Shown: positions 1-12,209 of the stretch, piece after piece
Layout of the letters: each line of letters begins with the position of its first letter
Numbering within the stretch: the first letter of the stretch is position 1
Notes under the pieces: model-generated
What the model was told of the DNA's origin: nothing
Databases searched by the model: none
The model's input: only the letters and a program-made list of their open reading frames with translations
Made by a program: the position numbers and the translations under genes
DNA from: Ursus arctos
Lineage: Eukaryota > Chordata > Mammalia > Carnivora > Ursidae
Length of the DNA stretch: 64,000 nt
NCBI RefSeq assembly: GCF_023065955.2
Contig: NW_026622930.1
Location: 17,895,449-17,959,448 of the forward strand
Direction: 5' to 3'

Positions 1-196
1 GAGTGCAGAATCTGACTTAATTTATATAGTGTCCACTCCTTCAATTACTACTTTCAGTTTATTATAGAAATTCATCCAACTCTAACTTACATTTTTCTCA
101 TAAACCACTTAAATAAAAGACAGTATGACTACCTGACTCATTTTGATCTCCAGTGTGGTTATAGTAGATTGCTTGCCACCTTACATAGGTAAGTGC
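1..196. other. Unassigned AT-rich DNA
   Basis: No recognisable repeat, exon or RNA gene is seen here. The stretch is short and AT-rich and leads into an old LTR-like repeat. Confidence 0.5.
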
Positions 197-692
197 ATTA
201 GTTAGCTTTTTTGGCTCACTAATACCTTCAGAACTTAGTGGCTTAACACAATAGGCTTTATTGTCTCTCCTGATTCTGTGTGTCCTCTGGGCTAACTCAT
301 ATGATCTTTGTAGTCAGACAACAGTTAGGCTTGGGCTGATGTTCTCTTTCACAGGCGAGAATTTGGCCTGATGTCAGCTCGGACAATAGTAATTACTTGC
401 CTGTATGTCTCTCATTCTGCAGCAGGCTATTTTGGGCTCATTTACATGATGGTGGTTGCAGAGTTGAGAGAAAAGGCAAATCCCAGTGTAGAAGCACTTT
501 CAAGCTTTACTCATACTATTTTCCTAATGACTCATTGGACAAAGCAAGTCACGTGGGCAAAACCAAATTCAGAGAGTGGGAAAAATACACTTTACCACTT
601 GCTAGAAGAAGCTGCAAGATCGATCAGTTATCCATACAGATATGGGAGGAATTTTTAACTGTTGTAATCATTGTAGTATTGAAATCTACCAC
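197..692 (-). mobile_element. Old LTR-like interspersed repeat, family uncertain
   Basis: The left edge (gttagc, then cagaacttagtggcttaaca) and the right edge (gaaatctaccaca) match in kind a common mammalian repeat. Read on the minus strand it starts with TG, as an LTR would. It looks like an ERVL-MaLR/MLT1-type solo LTR, but I cannot name the subfamily. The 95- and 107-codon frames inside it overlap in different frames and are not genes. A related copy lies at 38118-38692. Confidence 0.4.
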
Positions 693-1435
693 ATTCTATT
701 TTATAGCTCTTCACTACTAAAACTGACCATAAATCCCATTCAGAATCTACTATCCTTTGCCCTCTGTAACATCCATGACTGTTGTGACTTGCTCATAGTA
801 GTTGTTGATTACATGTGATTGAATAAGCAATTTTGACTGAGAGGAAGAATCTAATCCTCATTGAGCCATTTTTCCTTTGTAATTTACACTTCTAGTTAAA
901 ATACTTGTTTTAATTACCTTTATTTAAGGTACACAATATGACTCCTATTTTTCAGGTATATAGAAAGACTGTCAGGTAGGAAAAAAAAAGCAATAATTTT
1001 ATTTAAAAAGCCCAACATTTGCTCTCTAACAAGTCGTTTAAACTCACTGCATCTGGTTCTACAATAAAAATGGGAAACGAATTTGATTTTCTTACCTGGG
1101 AGACAAATGAGACAGCATATGTGGGGATGCAGCATCAATTACAATGTGAGCCAAAATATCTTAATAATAAATAACCAAACAATTAATGTCTTTGAATTTA
1201 ATTATTTTAAAAATGAAAGCTTGTCTATCTGGTTATCTATCTCTATATGCATTTAAAAGTCTTGTAACAAAAACCAATTACCTTTTGATTAATTGCATTA
1301 TAAATATGGAGCCAGGATCTATCCGAGACAGTTGAGATATATACTCAACAGTCTTAATAGCATGACTTTTCCCTGAGTCTTCTAATTTTGGTGTTCTTTA
1401 GGGACTTCAAAGAAAATATCACTATGACTGAATGT
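693..1435. other. Unassigned non-coding DNA
   Basis: AT-rich sequence with several short poly-A and poly-T runs. No repeat family or gene was recognised. Confidence 0.45.
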
Positions 1436-1605
1436 CTAGATTTTTGATTGTTCCAATTTGGAGAAACTGGGTGCTGGCATCTAGTGAGTAGAGGCCAGAG
1501 ATGCTGCTAAACATTTTATAATGCACAGGGCGGTCCCTCCAACTCCACCGCAAAGAATTATTCAGCCGAATATGTCAATAGTGCTGAGGTTGAGAAACCC
1601 TGCTA
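1436..1605 (+). mobile_element. MER20 DNA transposon fragment (hAT-Charlie)
   Basis: The core gctggcatctagtgagtaga, then gccagagatgctgctaaaca, then a gttgagaaaccctgct end match MER20, a non-autonomous hAT-Charlie element old enough to be shared by placental mammals. The 5' terminal part is degraded or missing. It has no coding capacity. The call rests on remembered consensus features, not on an alignment. Confidence 0.8.
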
Positions 1606-2924
1606 AACTGAGTGAAGAATTTATTTTATAGGGAAGGTAGTTCATGATGATCATGGTGATGGCAGTAGTGCAGAGGGCAAGGTGGTAGGGGTTGTCTTTT
1701 CTGTTCTTACTCTCCAGAAATGCCCAGCTTCCCACAAAGGACAGGACAGCATGGAGCAGTCCCAGATATCTAAGCTTATTGAGTGAACCCCTGCCCATCT
1801 GGGGTCTCCCAGCACTCACTCAGCATCTCAGTGGTCTTCTTCTTACCCAGTTTATATTAGCATTTTCCTATTGTTGTTTTCTCACAGCATTATCTGAGCT
1901 ACTGACTGGGTCTTTAAAATTGATGAGGTACCATCAGCCATTTCAGTTTTTATCAAGGGAGCAGAGGCAAAGGGGAGTTGAGTTCTGGCATGTGTTTGGG
2001 AGGTGTTTGTTTTGACTGTCTGATGGCTGCATACCAGCCTGAGGGAGTCACAAATGTCACTGGTGTGCAGTGGTATAATTTTCCTGCCGCTCCAAAGAGT
2101 CTTCTGTGTTAATCTCCCGGCATGTCTGGCAACTTTCAAAATAGAAGTTAAAGGCAATTCCATGGAGCAGTGAAAAAAGATTCAAAGTTCCCATTCGTCT
2201 TTGTAAGGACAGAGAAAATTGCTGGTGTGCAGTTGGTCTTTTTCATTATTGAGAACATAGAGCAGCTCGGTTTTCACCAGGGCTAATTGATTTTCACAGC
2301 TGGTGCAGCAAAGTCTAAGGATGATATGAAACTTGAAAAGTCCCTTTGTCCAGACCCTGAAGCGCATGGGTTCTGCAGGGGCTTAAAACTTGGGCTTCAA
2401 TAAGAGATGCTAAAATCTTCTGAAATAACTTTGGGCACCAACTGGAAAAGAGTTACTTGTTCATGTAATACATGGCGTGAGTATGGCCTGTCTTATGGTA
2501 TCCCTTTAAATTCATTATTTTTTCTTTTACATTAATTAACATTGTGTTACATAGCACAAACCTGATTTCAGCCTTAGTACCAAATAATTCCCCATCTAAT
2601 GTGACATGCTAGATGATATTGAATATCTGCCTTTCCTTTGCATACAAATGACAGAGGGCACTTCCTCCTGACTAGGAACTGTTCTGGATCATAGGCGTTT
2701 AACTTAATTTCCCTACTGCAGGAGCTAATTGGTTCTTATTATGTATCTACTATTGCTTATTATGAAAAGAGGGAAAGGCAGTAGGAATCTAAAACAGGGT
2801 TTCCGTACAGAAACACAAGGTTGGGATGTAGTTACTGGAGCTGAGCTGAAAAGGGAGGATTTGACCTCCCTTGGAATAATGTCAGTGTCCTAATGGCATG
2901 GGACATTTATAAGAAGTAGCACAT
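1606..2924. other. Unassigned non-coding DNA
   Basis: Small open frames occur on both strands (for example 1692-2015 and 1882-2163) but they overlap each other antisense and show no recognisable domain. No repeat family was recognised. Confidence 0.45.
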
Positions 2925-3065
2925 TGCAGTATAAAGCATGGGCATTAGGTCAGATGATTCTGGGTTCCGAGCTCTGCCAGTGTGAAGTTAGGGCATCTCA
3001 GATAAGTTCCGTCAGCCTCACAGTGGTGTCGTGAAATCTAAAATGCATGTAAAAGGGCCCAGGAT
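2925..3065 (+). mobile_element. MIR SINE fragment
   Basis: The order of motifs is that of MIR, an ancient tRNA-derived SINE: a 'gcatgggcattaggtcagat' body, 'gggttccgagctctgcca' at the B-box side, a degraded 'cagcctcacagtg' core, then an 'aaaatgcatgtaaaagggcc' tail. It is strongly diverged, as expected of its age. Confidence 0.75.
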
Positions 3066-5505
3066 ATAATAGCCCTTGGCTTGCTCTCCTCTTCCTCTTT
3101 CATTTGTCTTAATGAAAGTTAAGTTTGAAGTCTGAGTCTTGCTCATCAAAGCTTACTTGATGTTGAGTCCTGAACCATGGTGCCGACCTTCCTGTATTTT
3201 CAACACCAGGAGAATTGGTCTTCTATTTTGGAGTGTAAGTGGAATGCTATTTTATTTGGAGAATGTCTGTATAACACAAAAAATAAATCACTAAATCCAA
3301 TAGGACTATTATCCAAAGGAAGAGCCAGCAAACATTTGACCAGGATCCACAGAGCCAGGGAGTGCGTTATCCTTTACTCAAAATATTTCTACTTTTTTTT
3401 TAATGACTTTATTATTAAAAGGGGAAAAATTAAATTGTTTCTAGTGACACATGGGCATTCCATATTATTTACTTCATAAAAGAAAAAAAAAGTTATGTGA
3501 TGTTCTGTTAGGTCACAGTGTTCATAAACTACATAGACATTGAAATTGACTACATATTAAAGTTATTTAAAAAGCACAATTTTTTAGCAAATACGCCCAA
3601 TAAAGTATAAACTTATAAGCAAACTAGGGGTTGGCAGGTAGTATGTATATGTATATGTGTATGTATATGTATATATACACACACAGCTAGATATAAAAAC
3701 ATGTAAGAATAACAGTGGAGGATAATTACAGTGCATACTATCATAAGGTCTAGTTATTGCAAAAATATTGATCAAAAGCAGTGATGACTCAGATATTTAT
3801 TAGTGCACAATTTACTGTTATCTGTGTACTCACAATAAACAAAATAAATAGTGATGAAGCTGAAGAAATATTTTTTTTTAATAAAAAGGAAAAAGATCAA
3901 TAATTAGGTAGTGCATTTTACTCCACACATTGTTATTCATATATTGATAGAGAGGATCCTTATTGAAAATTGTGAACTTTTGAAACCTTATGGATATGCT
4001 TGCATAGTAAGAACTTTGTAGCATTGTGCAGACTTGATGGTAAAATATTAATTATAGTTGCCATTAAACTGCCTTGATGTGCAACTGTGCTTATTTTGCA
4101 ATGTGAGGCCCAAAATGCTTCCTTAATTTGGTATTCCTTTTAAGCAACGATAACATCCTCTCCTTTTCCTTTGAAATAGCTTAATACCTCAGACAAAAGA
4201 TTATACCTGCCCTGCTGTTGCTTCCTGCAGCAAACTGTCAAGAGAAAGGCTTCAAAATAGTATACAAAATTTTTTAATAATTACATTTTTTATCTAGTAT
4301 GAATTTCCAGATATTTTTGATATGTTTTGCTTTAGCCACTTCTTCTTCTTTCCTTTACAATTAAACTCATAGCTTAAAACTCATTGACATGTTGCTTATA
4401 TAGATACTTTTAAAACTGAAAAAAAAACTGCTTAAGTTAGTCAAAACATAAATTTGCTTTTGATGTCACATTAAACTCAAAGCATATTGCTCAGATGCCC
4501 TCTGTTTCATTTCTATTCCATTTGACTTAAAAAAAAAAAAAAAGCAAGAATCACACCTGATAAACAAGTGGTGAAAACACAAACCAGACACATTCAGCTT
4601 ATTTAATTAAACTCTATAATCTAAGTAGACAATTCCTGAATTAATATATTAATATAATTTATTACTATAAATATTTGTTGAACTACATAGACATCTATCT
4701 TTGAGGTGCTGCTAATTGTACCCATTCCATCATGGAAATATATTCTGACATCTTTATTTGATTTTATAATTTAATCCACTTATTTCTCCATCCATTTTTT
4801 AAAGAGTTTTATACATTTTAAGTGGGAATGTTTGAAGATAGTATCATATTCTTAACTTTCTTTCATTAAAGAAACGCCTAGCCCCTTGTGTTCAGAATGA
4901 ATCCCTGTGTTGGATATGTTCTCTGAACCTGGAGTACATTCGTGCACTGTGGTTCCTTGTCGTTTAAGAGCATGGAACAAAATGTTTTTTGAACATGAAC
5001 AGGATTGTAACCTACCTAATGACTGGTTGAGACTTCTTCATCTTGAATTTCAGCTCAAATCCTTCCCATTGGGAATGGGCACTTCTGAGGTTTCTGTAAA
5101 TGTTCTATTAATGAACCAGATTCTCTTAAAAATTGCAAACTCTTCTCTTTACAATTCCCTGTGTGGACTCCTCTCTCAAAGTTCCGGTAGTTTTCATTTA
5201 CAGTATTTACCAACAATCGTCAAAAATGAAAGAACAAGCTAATTAACTTCTATTGTCTCTCCTTACCAACTCTTACACTCCTACCCCTGTTAATACAATT
5301 TACAATGACATGTTCTTTCTAGGCTGTCTAGATTCAGGTCCAAATCCCAGGTTTGGATTTAAAGATGCTTTCACAAGCAGAATCATGTTTGTTTGTTTGT
5401 TTTAACTTTATTCTTTCTCTCTTGATGTTTTTGACCTGAAACAGAGTTGTAAGAGGTATGAAGTAACCACAGTGGGAGAAGACACAGATTATTTTTCCCC
5501 ACAGA
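3066..5505. other. Unassigned AT-rich DNA with a TATG/TA microsatellite
   Basis: About 2.4 kb without a recognised gene. A (tatg/tata/ca)n simple repeat runs at about 3641-3686 and creates the Tyr/Thr-rich minus-strand frame 3584-3775. A 111-codon frame at 4907-5242 has no recognisable domain, and I see no splice or promoter context for it. Older L2 or MIR pieces could hide here. Confidence 0.45.
3641..3686. repeat. Imperfect (TATG/TA/CA)n microsatellite
   Basis: An alternating purine-pyrimidine run of tatgta-type units passes into tatata and cacaca. Such runs are length-variable in mammals. Nothing suggests a function. Confidence 0.85.
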
Positions 5506-5900
5506 CATTCTGTCTTTTTTAGTCATTTATTTAATATATGTGTTGAGTATCTACCTTGTTCCTAGGTATTTTGGATACAACAGTGTAGAAAATAGTTTCT
5601 TTCCTTCATAGAACTTCCTTCCTAAAAGTGCGTAACAGGCAAAAAGCATCAGACATCCCATGTAAGCAAGTTAAATATTTTGTTGTAAGGTAATCATACT
5701 GTGAGGAAAAGAAGAAGTAGAACAGAGTAAAGGGCATCATTAGTGCTGGACAGGTGAAGGAGGGGCAGGTTACACTATTAAATAAGATGGTCAGAGCAGA
5801 GACTAAAATGTAATGGAATGAGGAGATTTGCTAAGCAAATACCTGGCAGAAGTGGGTCTTTAGCATAAGGAGGCATTAACTCTGAAATCCCAAAAGCTAT
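5506..5900 (-). mobile_element. L2 LINE fragment, antisense
   Basis: On the plus strand the antisense L2 3' end is visible (gtcatttatttaatatatgt, then gttgagtatctacc and ggatacaacagtg). It is followed by antisense coding-region remnants such as aaataagatggtcagagcag and cctggcagaagt. L2 is an inactive, ancient CR1-like LINE. Strongly diverged; edges are approximate. Confidence 0.65.
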
Positions 5901-6209
5901 ATCTGCCTTTAACTTTCATTAACTTCCATCGATTTACTACATAAGCATTCTTTGTCCACCTAAAACATTGTAATTCTGTCAAATTGGTCTCAAGAAAAGG
6001 GGGGAGACAGTACAAATACGGGATAAAACATGTAATTCCAGATCAGAAATTAAAGTAAGGTGGAGAAGGCATCATGGCACTGGGGTAAGATAACTAAATT
6101 GACAGTGATACAGATAAAGGTAGAATATATTCTTTCTTATGGTGAATTTTTATGTGGCCTCAGTCCTCTGCAACTCAACTCCTCAGTGAAATACAGAGTT
6201 GAAGAAAAT
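5901..6209. other. Unassigned non-coding DNA
   Basis: No recognised feature. It may contain further decayed L2 sequence. Confidence 0.4.
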
Positions 6210-6440
6210 TATGTCTATAACATCACTGTTTACTACTATATCCACCAGTTCCTAAGATAGTTCTTAGTACCTACCAGTACTTAATAAATATTTGTGAAAT
6301 GAAATATTAAATGATCTGTTACATAAGATCCTTCATGATCTGGCCCCAAACTCAATTTTATTTATTCTACCAAATGCCCTCGATCCCAAAATAACTTCTT
6401 TATGGTTTCTTTCTTTATGTTCTCCCTTAGGCAGTAAATT
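6210..6440 (+). mobile_element. L2 LINE fragments, sense
   Basis: Two pieces read in the sense direction: a 3'-end-like segment ending in cagtacttaataaatatttg, and then a coding-region-like segment with gatccttcatgatctggccc. The latter is typical of the L2 ORF 3' part. They may be two separate fragments. Boundaries are approximate. Confidence 0.5.
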
Positions 6441-6451
6441 TGAACTTTTAC

Positions 6452-6590
6452 TTTTTCTCTTCTGTAAGTTGGAAATGATATTAATAATATTATCTACCAC
6501 AAAAAGTTCTCATAAAATTTAAAGAATGTTCTACATCTAAGGCACTTAAAATGTTCCTCCTACACAATTAGTGCTACATAAACTTTGACT
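6452..6590 (+). mobile_element. MIR SINE fragment (3' half)
   Basis: Shows the MIR 3' order: tctgtaagttggaaatgata, a run of taataatatta, cataaaatttaaagaatgtt, then ggcacttaaaatgttc and gtgctacataaa. Ancient and degraded. Confidence 0.65.
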
Positions 6591-7440
6591 GCCATTTCTC
6601 TTTGTTTCTCTTTGTAGCCCTTACAGACAAATAATTATGAATATGTGAGACAGTGGTGTTCCTATTATCTGTTAGTTTGCTTTTTACAAGCTGAAGGCAG
6701 ATTCTAGATAAGGATTTATATTATATGCAACCCTGTGTTTAATGCAGGATCTCAAAAGTAGTAGATTCAATGCAGTAAGAAGGTTCACGGTGTACATATC
6801 TACATCAATCAGAACACCCAGTGAAAAAACAGCCCACTAGAGCCTGTTGTATAATAAAGCTCTGTTTACCCATTTATTCATCTAATAAAAGTAGAGGTGA
6901 AATAATTACCCAGACCATGATTAATGCAGAGAATGATGATGCTGAAACAGAGAAATCAGGTGCAATTCATCTTACTACATTCGTAAATATTCCTAGACTC
7001 TGTTTGCCATGTCCATTAGTAGTACTATTTTAAATGTGTTATTCTTATGTAATGTATTGTTAGTCTGTATTTGAAACTTCAAAATGTCTTATCCCATTCT
7101 CTCACTGTGATTCACTTGGTTAATATACATTCAATCCTGGTGAAGAAAGCACAAGAAATCATATGGGAGATTTGGGGTTCTGAAATACAGGGGTTCAGTT
7201 GGTCACCTGCCATCTTTGTGACCGAGCTTGACAGGGAAGATGCAGAGGCACCTTCCCATTCCTTAGTGTCATTCCTTAGATCTTGGAAAAATAGCCCAGC
7301 TGTGGAAATCTGAGGGCAAAACAATTCTTTCACAAAAGAAAGGACCATATTTGGAAAGAATTTCTTTCCTAACCATGCACAGCGAGATACCAATGGTCAT
7401 AAACCCTAATACTTAGTGAAAAACATTTTTTTGTGTGTGA
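6591..7440. other. Unassigned non-coding DNA
   Basis: Contains overlapping frames on opposite strands (7071-7313 and 7112-7393) with no recognisable protein family. I do not call a gene. Confidence 0.45.
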
Positions 7441-7640
7441 ATATAATCAATTAGTCAACACATATTTATTGAAAACTTACTGCATGTTCGACCTTATAGG
7501 TGCTCAATGGGTAAGAAAGATTATTGATGCCACATTTCATTTTGAAATGAAATGTGAGACAGCTTATGAGAGAAACAGTTTTAAATAAATGGAGAAATGA
7601 AAAGAAAATAACATAAAGCTAAAACAGTAGGTAAGAATAA
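7441..7640 (-). mobile_element. L2 LINE 3'-end fragment, antisense
   Basis: Plus-strand text cacatatttattgaaaactt actgcatg, then taggtgctcaatggg, is the reverse complement of the typical L2 3' end. Diverged; the right edge is uncertain. Confidence 0.55.
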
Positions 7641-7795
7641 TAAAATAACATGCTCTATAGTTCTGGACAGATGTTAGTAATGGACTATTAATTTGATTTT
7701 CTAACAGCCAGAATAAGGAGAAAACAGCCAGAGAAAAGAAGACTTAGAAATGTCAGGTAGCCATATTTTTGAAAATAAAACTTAAAGAAAACCCA

Positions 7796-7892
7796 TGAAG
7801 ACAAGTGTTTTATTCTCGTCTGTAGTTTCCTTACCAAACACCGCATTTAATGAGTATAAGTAGGCATTCCATAAACACATATTGAATTAACG
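7796..7892 (+). mobile_element. L2 LINE 3'-end fragment, sense
   Basis: Resembles the L2 3' terminus: ctcgtctgtagtttcc, then gtaggcattccataaacaca and tattgaatt. It faces the antisense L2 piece just upstream. Edges are approximate. Confidence 0.5.
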
Positions 7893-9380
7893 CGTGCGTT
7901 ATTTTTAAATTTGGAACACTTGACACTAAATCTCACATATTACACCTTAAAGAAATAACCTATATAGGAAGATGAAATAGTCTGAAATCAGAGCTGTCTT
8001 CAGAAATCCATGACACATTGTCAGCATTGTTGCTTCCTTCAAAAAAGCTTAGATTTACTTAAGTGAGCCAAGATTAACAATATAGCATTCGTTTAATTTT
8101 AGAGCTTTAGTTTTATTATTTATGGTAAAGAAATATCCCACTTCAAAGGCCAGGCATAGGGTCTTAACTTGTCTTATAAGCAGTAATTTTAAGTAAATAA
8201 CTTTTTTTTTCTAATAGATGAACTCTGCTCCTCCATTTCTTCTAAGACATATCACAATCAATTTAAAGTTCCATGAATGCTAATGAAGAGACAGGGATAA
8301 ATCTAATTAAGTTTTGTGCCAATGTAGCATTCTAATAATTGCTTTTAATTTGAAAATAAAATAATTCTCTCTCTCTCTCTCTGATGAAGCAAATCACAGC
8401 ACAGTAACACATCTTCTAACTGTCAATATCAGGGAAACTGAATTTTCTAGAGCTTACCGTCCTACTCTCTTTTTATACTGGAAATCCCTGGCTAAATGTG
8501 TCCTGCTAGATAAATAATTTATATTAATACTCATAAAAGGGACCCAGGAATGGCCAAAATCACAGTACCACAACATAAGTAAGGTTACAAAAATTCAATA
8601 TCCATATCCCTTGCCAAGTAGACCTCCGATAATGGGCTTTTCATTCTAAATAGGGTTAACTGGGTATTGCTATGTTCTTTAAAACTTTCTCATGTGGATG
8701 ACCGTAGGGATGCTGCCACCTGGAATGCATTATAAAGGTTAACATAAAAAGCATACGAAGACAGGAAAAAAGGCCTTCTGCCTCACCTCTTTTCCTGTTC
8801 CCTGACCAAACAGCTGAGGCTGTTGATCCTCTTAAAAAAAAAAAAAAAATCTGATCAAGACCTATTCACTGAAATTGATAAAATGCTCCATTACCTCAGG
8901 ATCAAAGAGAAGTCAAGAAAAAATTACACATAAGGGGACCTGGAGAGTCCATTTGAAGCCTATCAACAGACAGGCGAGTGACAGACCAGGAAGCAATTGT
9001 AGAGCCATCAACCTAACTGCCTGTGAAATCCACCCTGGACCCATGCTCTGCCACCCAGAGAATATCATCTCTCGATGAGAGCACCTGGGAACTGTCAGTC
9101 ATCCAAGCCCCAAGAATTAAGAGTTATAATTGTCTCCATTTCATAGCCTTAGTTGTCAATGAACTGGAAAAGTATGAGACTCAAAAACAACTTGTTTTTT
9201 AAAGGACTCTAGGAAATAAATAAAATGATGTCATTTCTTATGGTTGTTAAGATAGAAATGCAGAACAAACTGTATTGAAACTTACTAGCAATAGTATATT
9301 TTATTTTTAATGGTCATTCCTAAAATACTATCCAGATCATTATTAATTGCTACCAAAAACACTATCATTATTGCTTGAGA
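7893..9380. other. Unassigned non-coding DNA
   Basis: About 1.5 kb with a short (CT)n run at 8367-8384 and a poly-A at 8834-8849. A 67-codon frame at 8875-9078 has no recognisable domain. No repeat family was recognised with confidence. Confidence 0.45.
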
Positions 9381-9381
9381 A

Positions 9382-9448
9382 ATATATAACTATATATATA
9401 ACTATATATATAACTATATATATAACTATAACTATATATATATATATC
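9382..9448. repeat. (ATATATATAACT)n minisatellite-like array
   Basis: The phrase taactatatata recurs about five times and then breaks into pure (TA)n. The array is perfectly AT-rich apart from the regularly spaced C, so it is likely length-variable. Confidence 0.9.
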
Positions 9449-9960
9449 TACTGTAGGGACATTTTCTATACACACAATTGGTTTTTACCAGTTTCTCTGC
9501 TTTAACAACATATTTGCTTTATTGCAAATCAAAAATTCAGTAACTTTTGAATGAGTTTGAAAGAAAAGAAATTATGAGTTTTACTGAAAAAGGCGCAATT
9601 CCATTAAAAAAAAAGAGCAAAGCAGTTTATTTGTTTTTGTTGGCATTATGTTTCTCCACTATGGTTTGTTGATTTCTTCTAAATGCTGTCCTTTTTAAGG
9701 ATCTTTATTCTAATAGTGATGTAATGTTAAACCCAATGACTAATCTTGAAAAGAACACAACTTATTATTATATTAACAGGCTCACAGATCCTTTCTTGAT
9801 AAAAATGAAAACCATTCCCAGAATTACCTAAACAACTAAGTTTTGAATATGCAAAGAGACTAGTTTGCAGCCACAGGTTTGAAGTTGACCTTTACAGTTG
9901 AGGTGACTGTTGGAACCACTTATGGATGTATTTGATCAGTGATGAATGATAGCTTACAGC
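9449..9960. other. Unassigned AT-rich DNA
   Basis: No recognisable gene or repeat. Confidence 0.45.
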
Positions 9961-10215
9961 CCATAGCATTTCATACTTCAGAAAATGTTTTTACATGTGC
10001 TGTACCCCTGGATCTTTATAATAACTCTATAAGACAGATTATCATGCTGTTATTTTCTTCATATGTGGTCCTTTTTTTACATGTTAATGGTAGCTCATGA
10101 AAGTCAGATTATTAATTTTTCTTGAGCACCGTCCCACAGTTAGTCAGTGGTAGACCTGGGGATTGTTTTGGTTCAGGCCCTTGTCTCCAAACCTCTGTTC
10201 TTTGACTCTATCCAG
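9961..10215 (-). mobile_element. MIR SINE, antisense
   Basis: On the plus strand the antisense MIR order is seen: tttataataactctataaga, a ctgttattttcttcatatg segment, then cacagttagtcagtggtaga, cctggggattg and ccaaacctctgttctttgac. An AT-rich insertion splits the middle. Ancient and degraded. Confidence 0.65.
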
Positions 10216-11952
10216 CAGACTTTATCAAGTAGAGCAGATTGACTGCTGTTGTCACAATGTAGAAATTTGTCCGAAGTGTTCATATAGCTTTGTTATCTAA
10301 AGCTTACCTATTGCTACAATTTACAAGTTTTACATAGCCACATAAAATATTTTAAATTGTAGTTTGGTCAACTTTGTGTTCGAAAGCTGCCTGCATCTCC
10401 CTCAGCCTCACGAGGATTTCACGTGCTGTTTCAAGATCAATGAAAGTTTTATAGTACCCACGGTGGTTTTTTATCCCCAATTTCCTCTATTTGCTTGACA
10501 GAAAAACAATCAAATATTAAATATTTGGCTTATATTTTTCCAATAACATGCATTCTAACCTTGTTAATGACAAGAACTTGGTGGTTACAGTGCACTTTTG
10601 CCACAGATGAAGTTTTTCTTCAAGGATTTGCCAGATCTTTTTCTTTGGGTCTTAGACAACATTTGGTATTAGCAGTTTGCCTTTGATTTTCTCTGTCTTC
10701 CTTTCGGTTACAACCACTTCCCTTATAATGCTTATCACGAGCCTATCATTTTGCCAAAATGATTATGTTACCATTGCACTGGTGTTCCAAAAACCACTAT
10801 CCATTGAATTCCTCCCAGGTTCAGCCAGCTGACACTTCCTGACTCAGATCGCGCCCAAACAGACTTAAATATCCTGTGTTTCACTTCCTCAAATCCTGTT
10901 GTCCTCACTCTGCTACCCATTTATTCCCCACCTGGTGCAGCATCTTAAGCAGCATCTCCACAGCTGCAATTTCCATATCTATCCCATTTCCTCTCAATTC
11001 ATATTTACCATGTTTTCACGATTTATGGTATGAATGGATTTGTTAGTATGTTACACTAACCAACAACTTCATATGGAAAAGTATTGGATGTTAAAATGTA
11101 TCTCTTCCCACTAAAAATATTTTTAGTTTGCATTTTTTTTGCAAATAATATCTTTTTTTTTGTCTTTTGGAATTCTAAACTCTATAGAATATAGAATGAC
11201 ATTAGGAGAGAGAATTTTGTTTGAGACTCACATTTTGAGATTTCCCTATTTAGAAAGAGTGTAGTGGAGTTGCTTGAATGGAATCAGCATATTTGAAACT
11301 GTGGTTGAAGCCATTGACTGTTTTCACCCAAAATGGCTTCCAGTGATGTTGGTGGTTTAATCAGTGATCGAAGCCGTTGTATGTATTTCAGCAGAACCGC
11401 TTAGTCCGATGGTTTAAACTGTAAGGTTTGAAAGTGAATTTTTCTTCCAGTCTTAGAGAACTTTGGAAAGTTTGTTTTAAAGCAAAGTCCTTATTGGAGA
11501 GCTCTTTATTCATATAAATTGTAATTTGTGAGTATAAGTGGGATATTGGAAAGGATCTCTGGACACAGGGAGGATTTCTACCCAGCACAAGAGTCCTTTA
11601 AACAATATTGCTGATATTGGGTGGCATCCAGCCTCTTTTTGTTCACCACAATCAGAAACTGCCTGCTTCATTATTGGGTGACTTCCTGCTGAGCCCACTT
11701 GGACCTCCTTAAACTTCGGAAGCTGTAATCCTCCTTTTGTCAAATGGAGTAACAAATAATTAGTTGATTCCTTCCTCTACCACAAAACCTCTTTAAAGGA
11801 GTGAAAAGAAGTCTTCTTTCTCAGCCACCTAGCCCCATTCTCCTTACCTCCTAACTTTTCTTTTACACAATGCACTTTAGCTTTCTCCCCAGTAAAAATG
11901 CACTAGGTGTCCTGAAACCAGGCAAGGAATTCAAGTTAAAAATCTATTATTT
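10216..11952. other. Unassigned non-coding DNA
   Basis: About 1.7 kb in which I see no repeat family with confidence and no gene. Short frames (10495-10686, 11388-11588, 11510-11755) overlap or lack any domain. Part of it (about 11250-11420) is less AT-rich and non-repetitive. Confidence 0.45.
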
Positions 11953-11966
11953 AAAAGGAAGAAAGA

Positions 11967-12195
11967 GGGGTGCCTGGGTGGCTCAGTCCTTAAGCATCTG
12001 CCTTTGGCTCAGGGCTTGATCCGGGAGTCCTGGAATCGAGCCCACATTGGGCTCCTCCACTGGGAGCCTGCTTCTTCCTCTCCCACTCCCCCTGCTTCTG
12101 TTCCCTCTCTCTCGCTGGCTGTCTCTCTCTCTGTCAAATAAATAAATAAAATCTTTAAAAAAATAAAATAAAATAAAATAAAATAAAATAAAAAT
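11967..12195 (+). mobile_element. Can-SINE (SINEC, tRNA-Lys derived)
   Basis: A head of gggtgcctgggtggctcagt, the internal tail gctggctgtctctctctctg, and an (aaaat)n 3' tail. Flanked by a perfect 14-bp TSD, aaaaggaagaaaga, at 11953-11966 and 12196-12209. The tail style and cttcttcctctcccactccc body are of the bear/panda-like type. The antisense frame 12009-12251 is an artefact of this SINE. Confidence 0.95.
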
Positions 12196-12209
12196 AAAAG
12201 GAAGAAAGA

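Noticed and set aside
371..720. Overlapping 95- and 107-codon frames near the left end
   Set aside because: Both lie inside an old LTR-like repeat, overlap in different frames and show no protein domain.
4907..5242. 111-codon plus-strand frame
   Set aside because: No recognisable domain and no promoter or splice context. Its length is compatible with chance given the window size.
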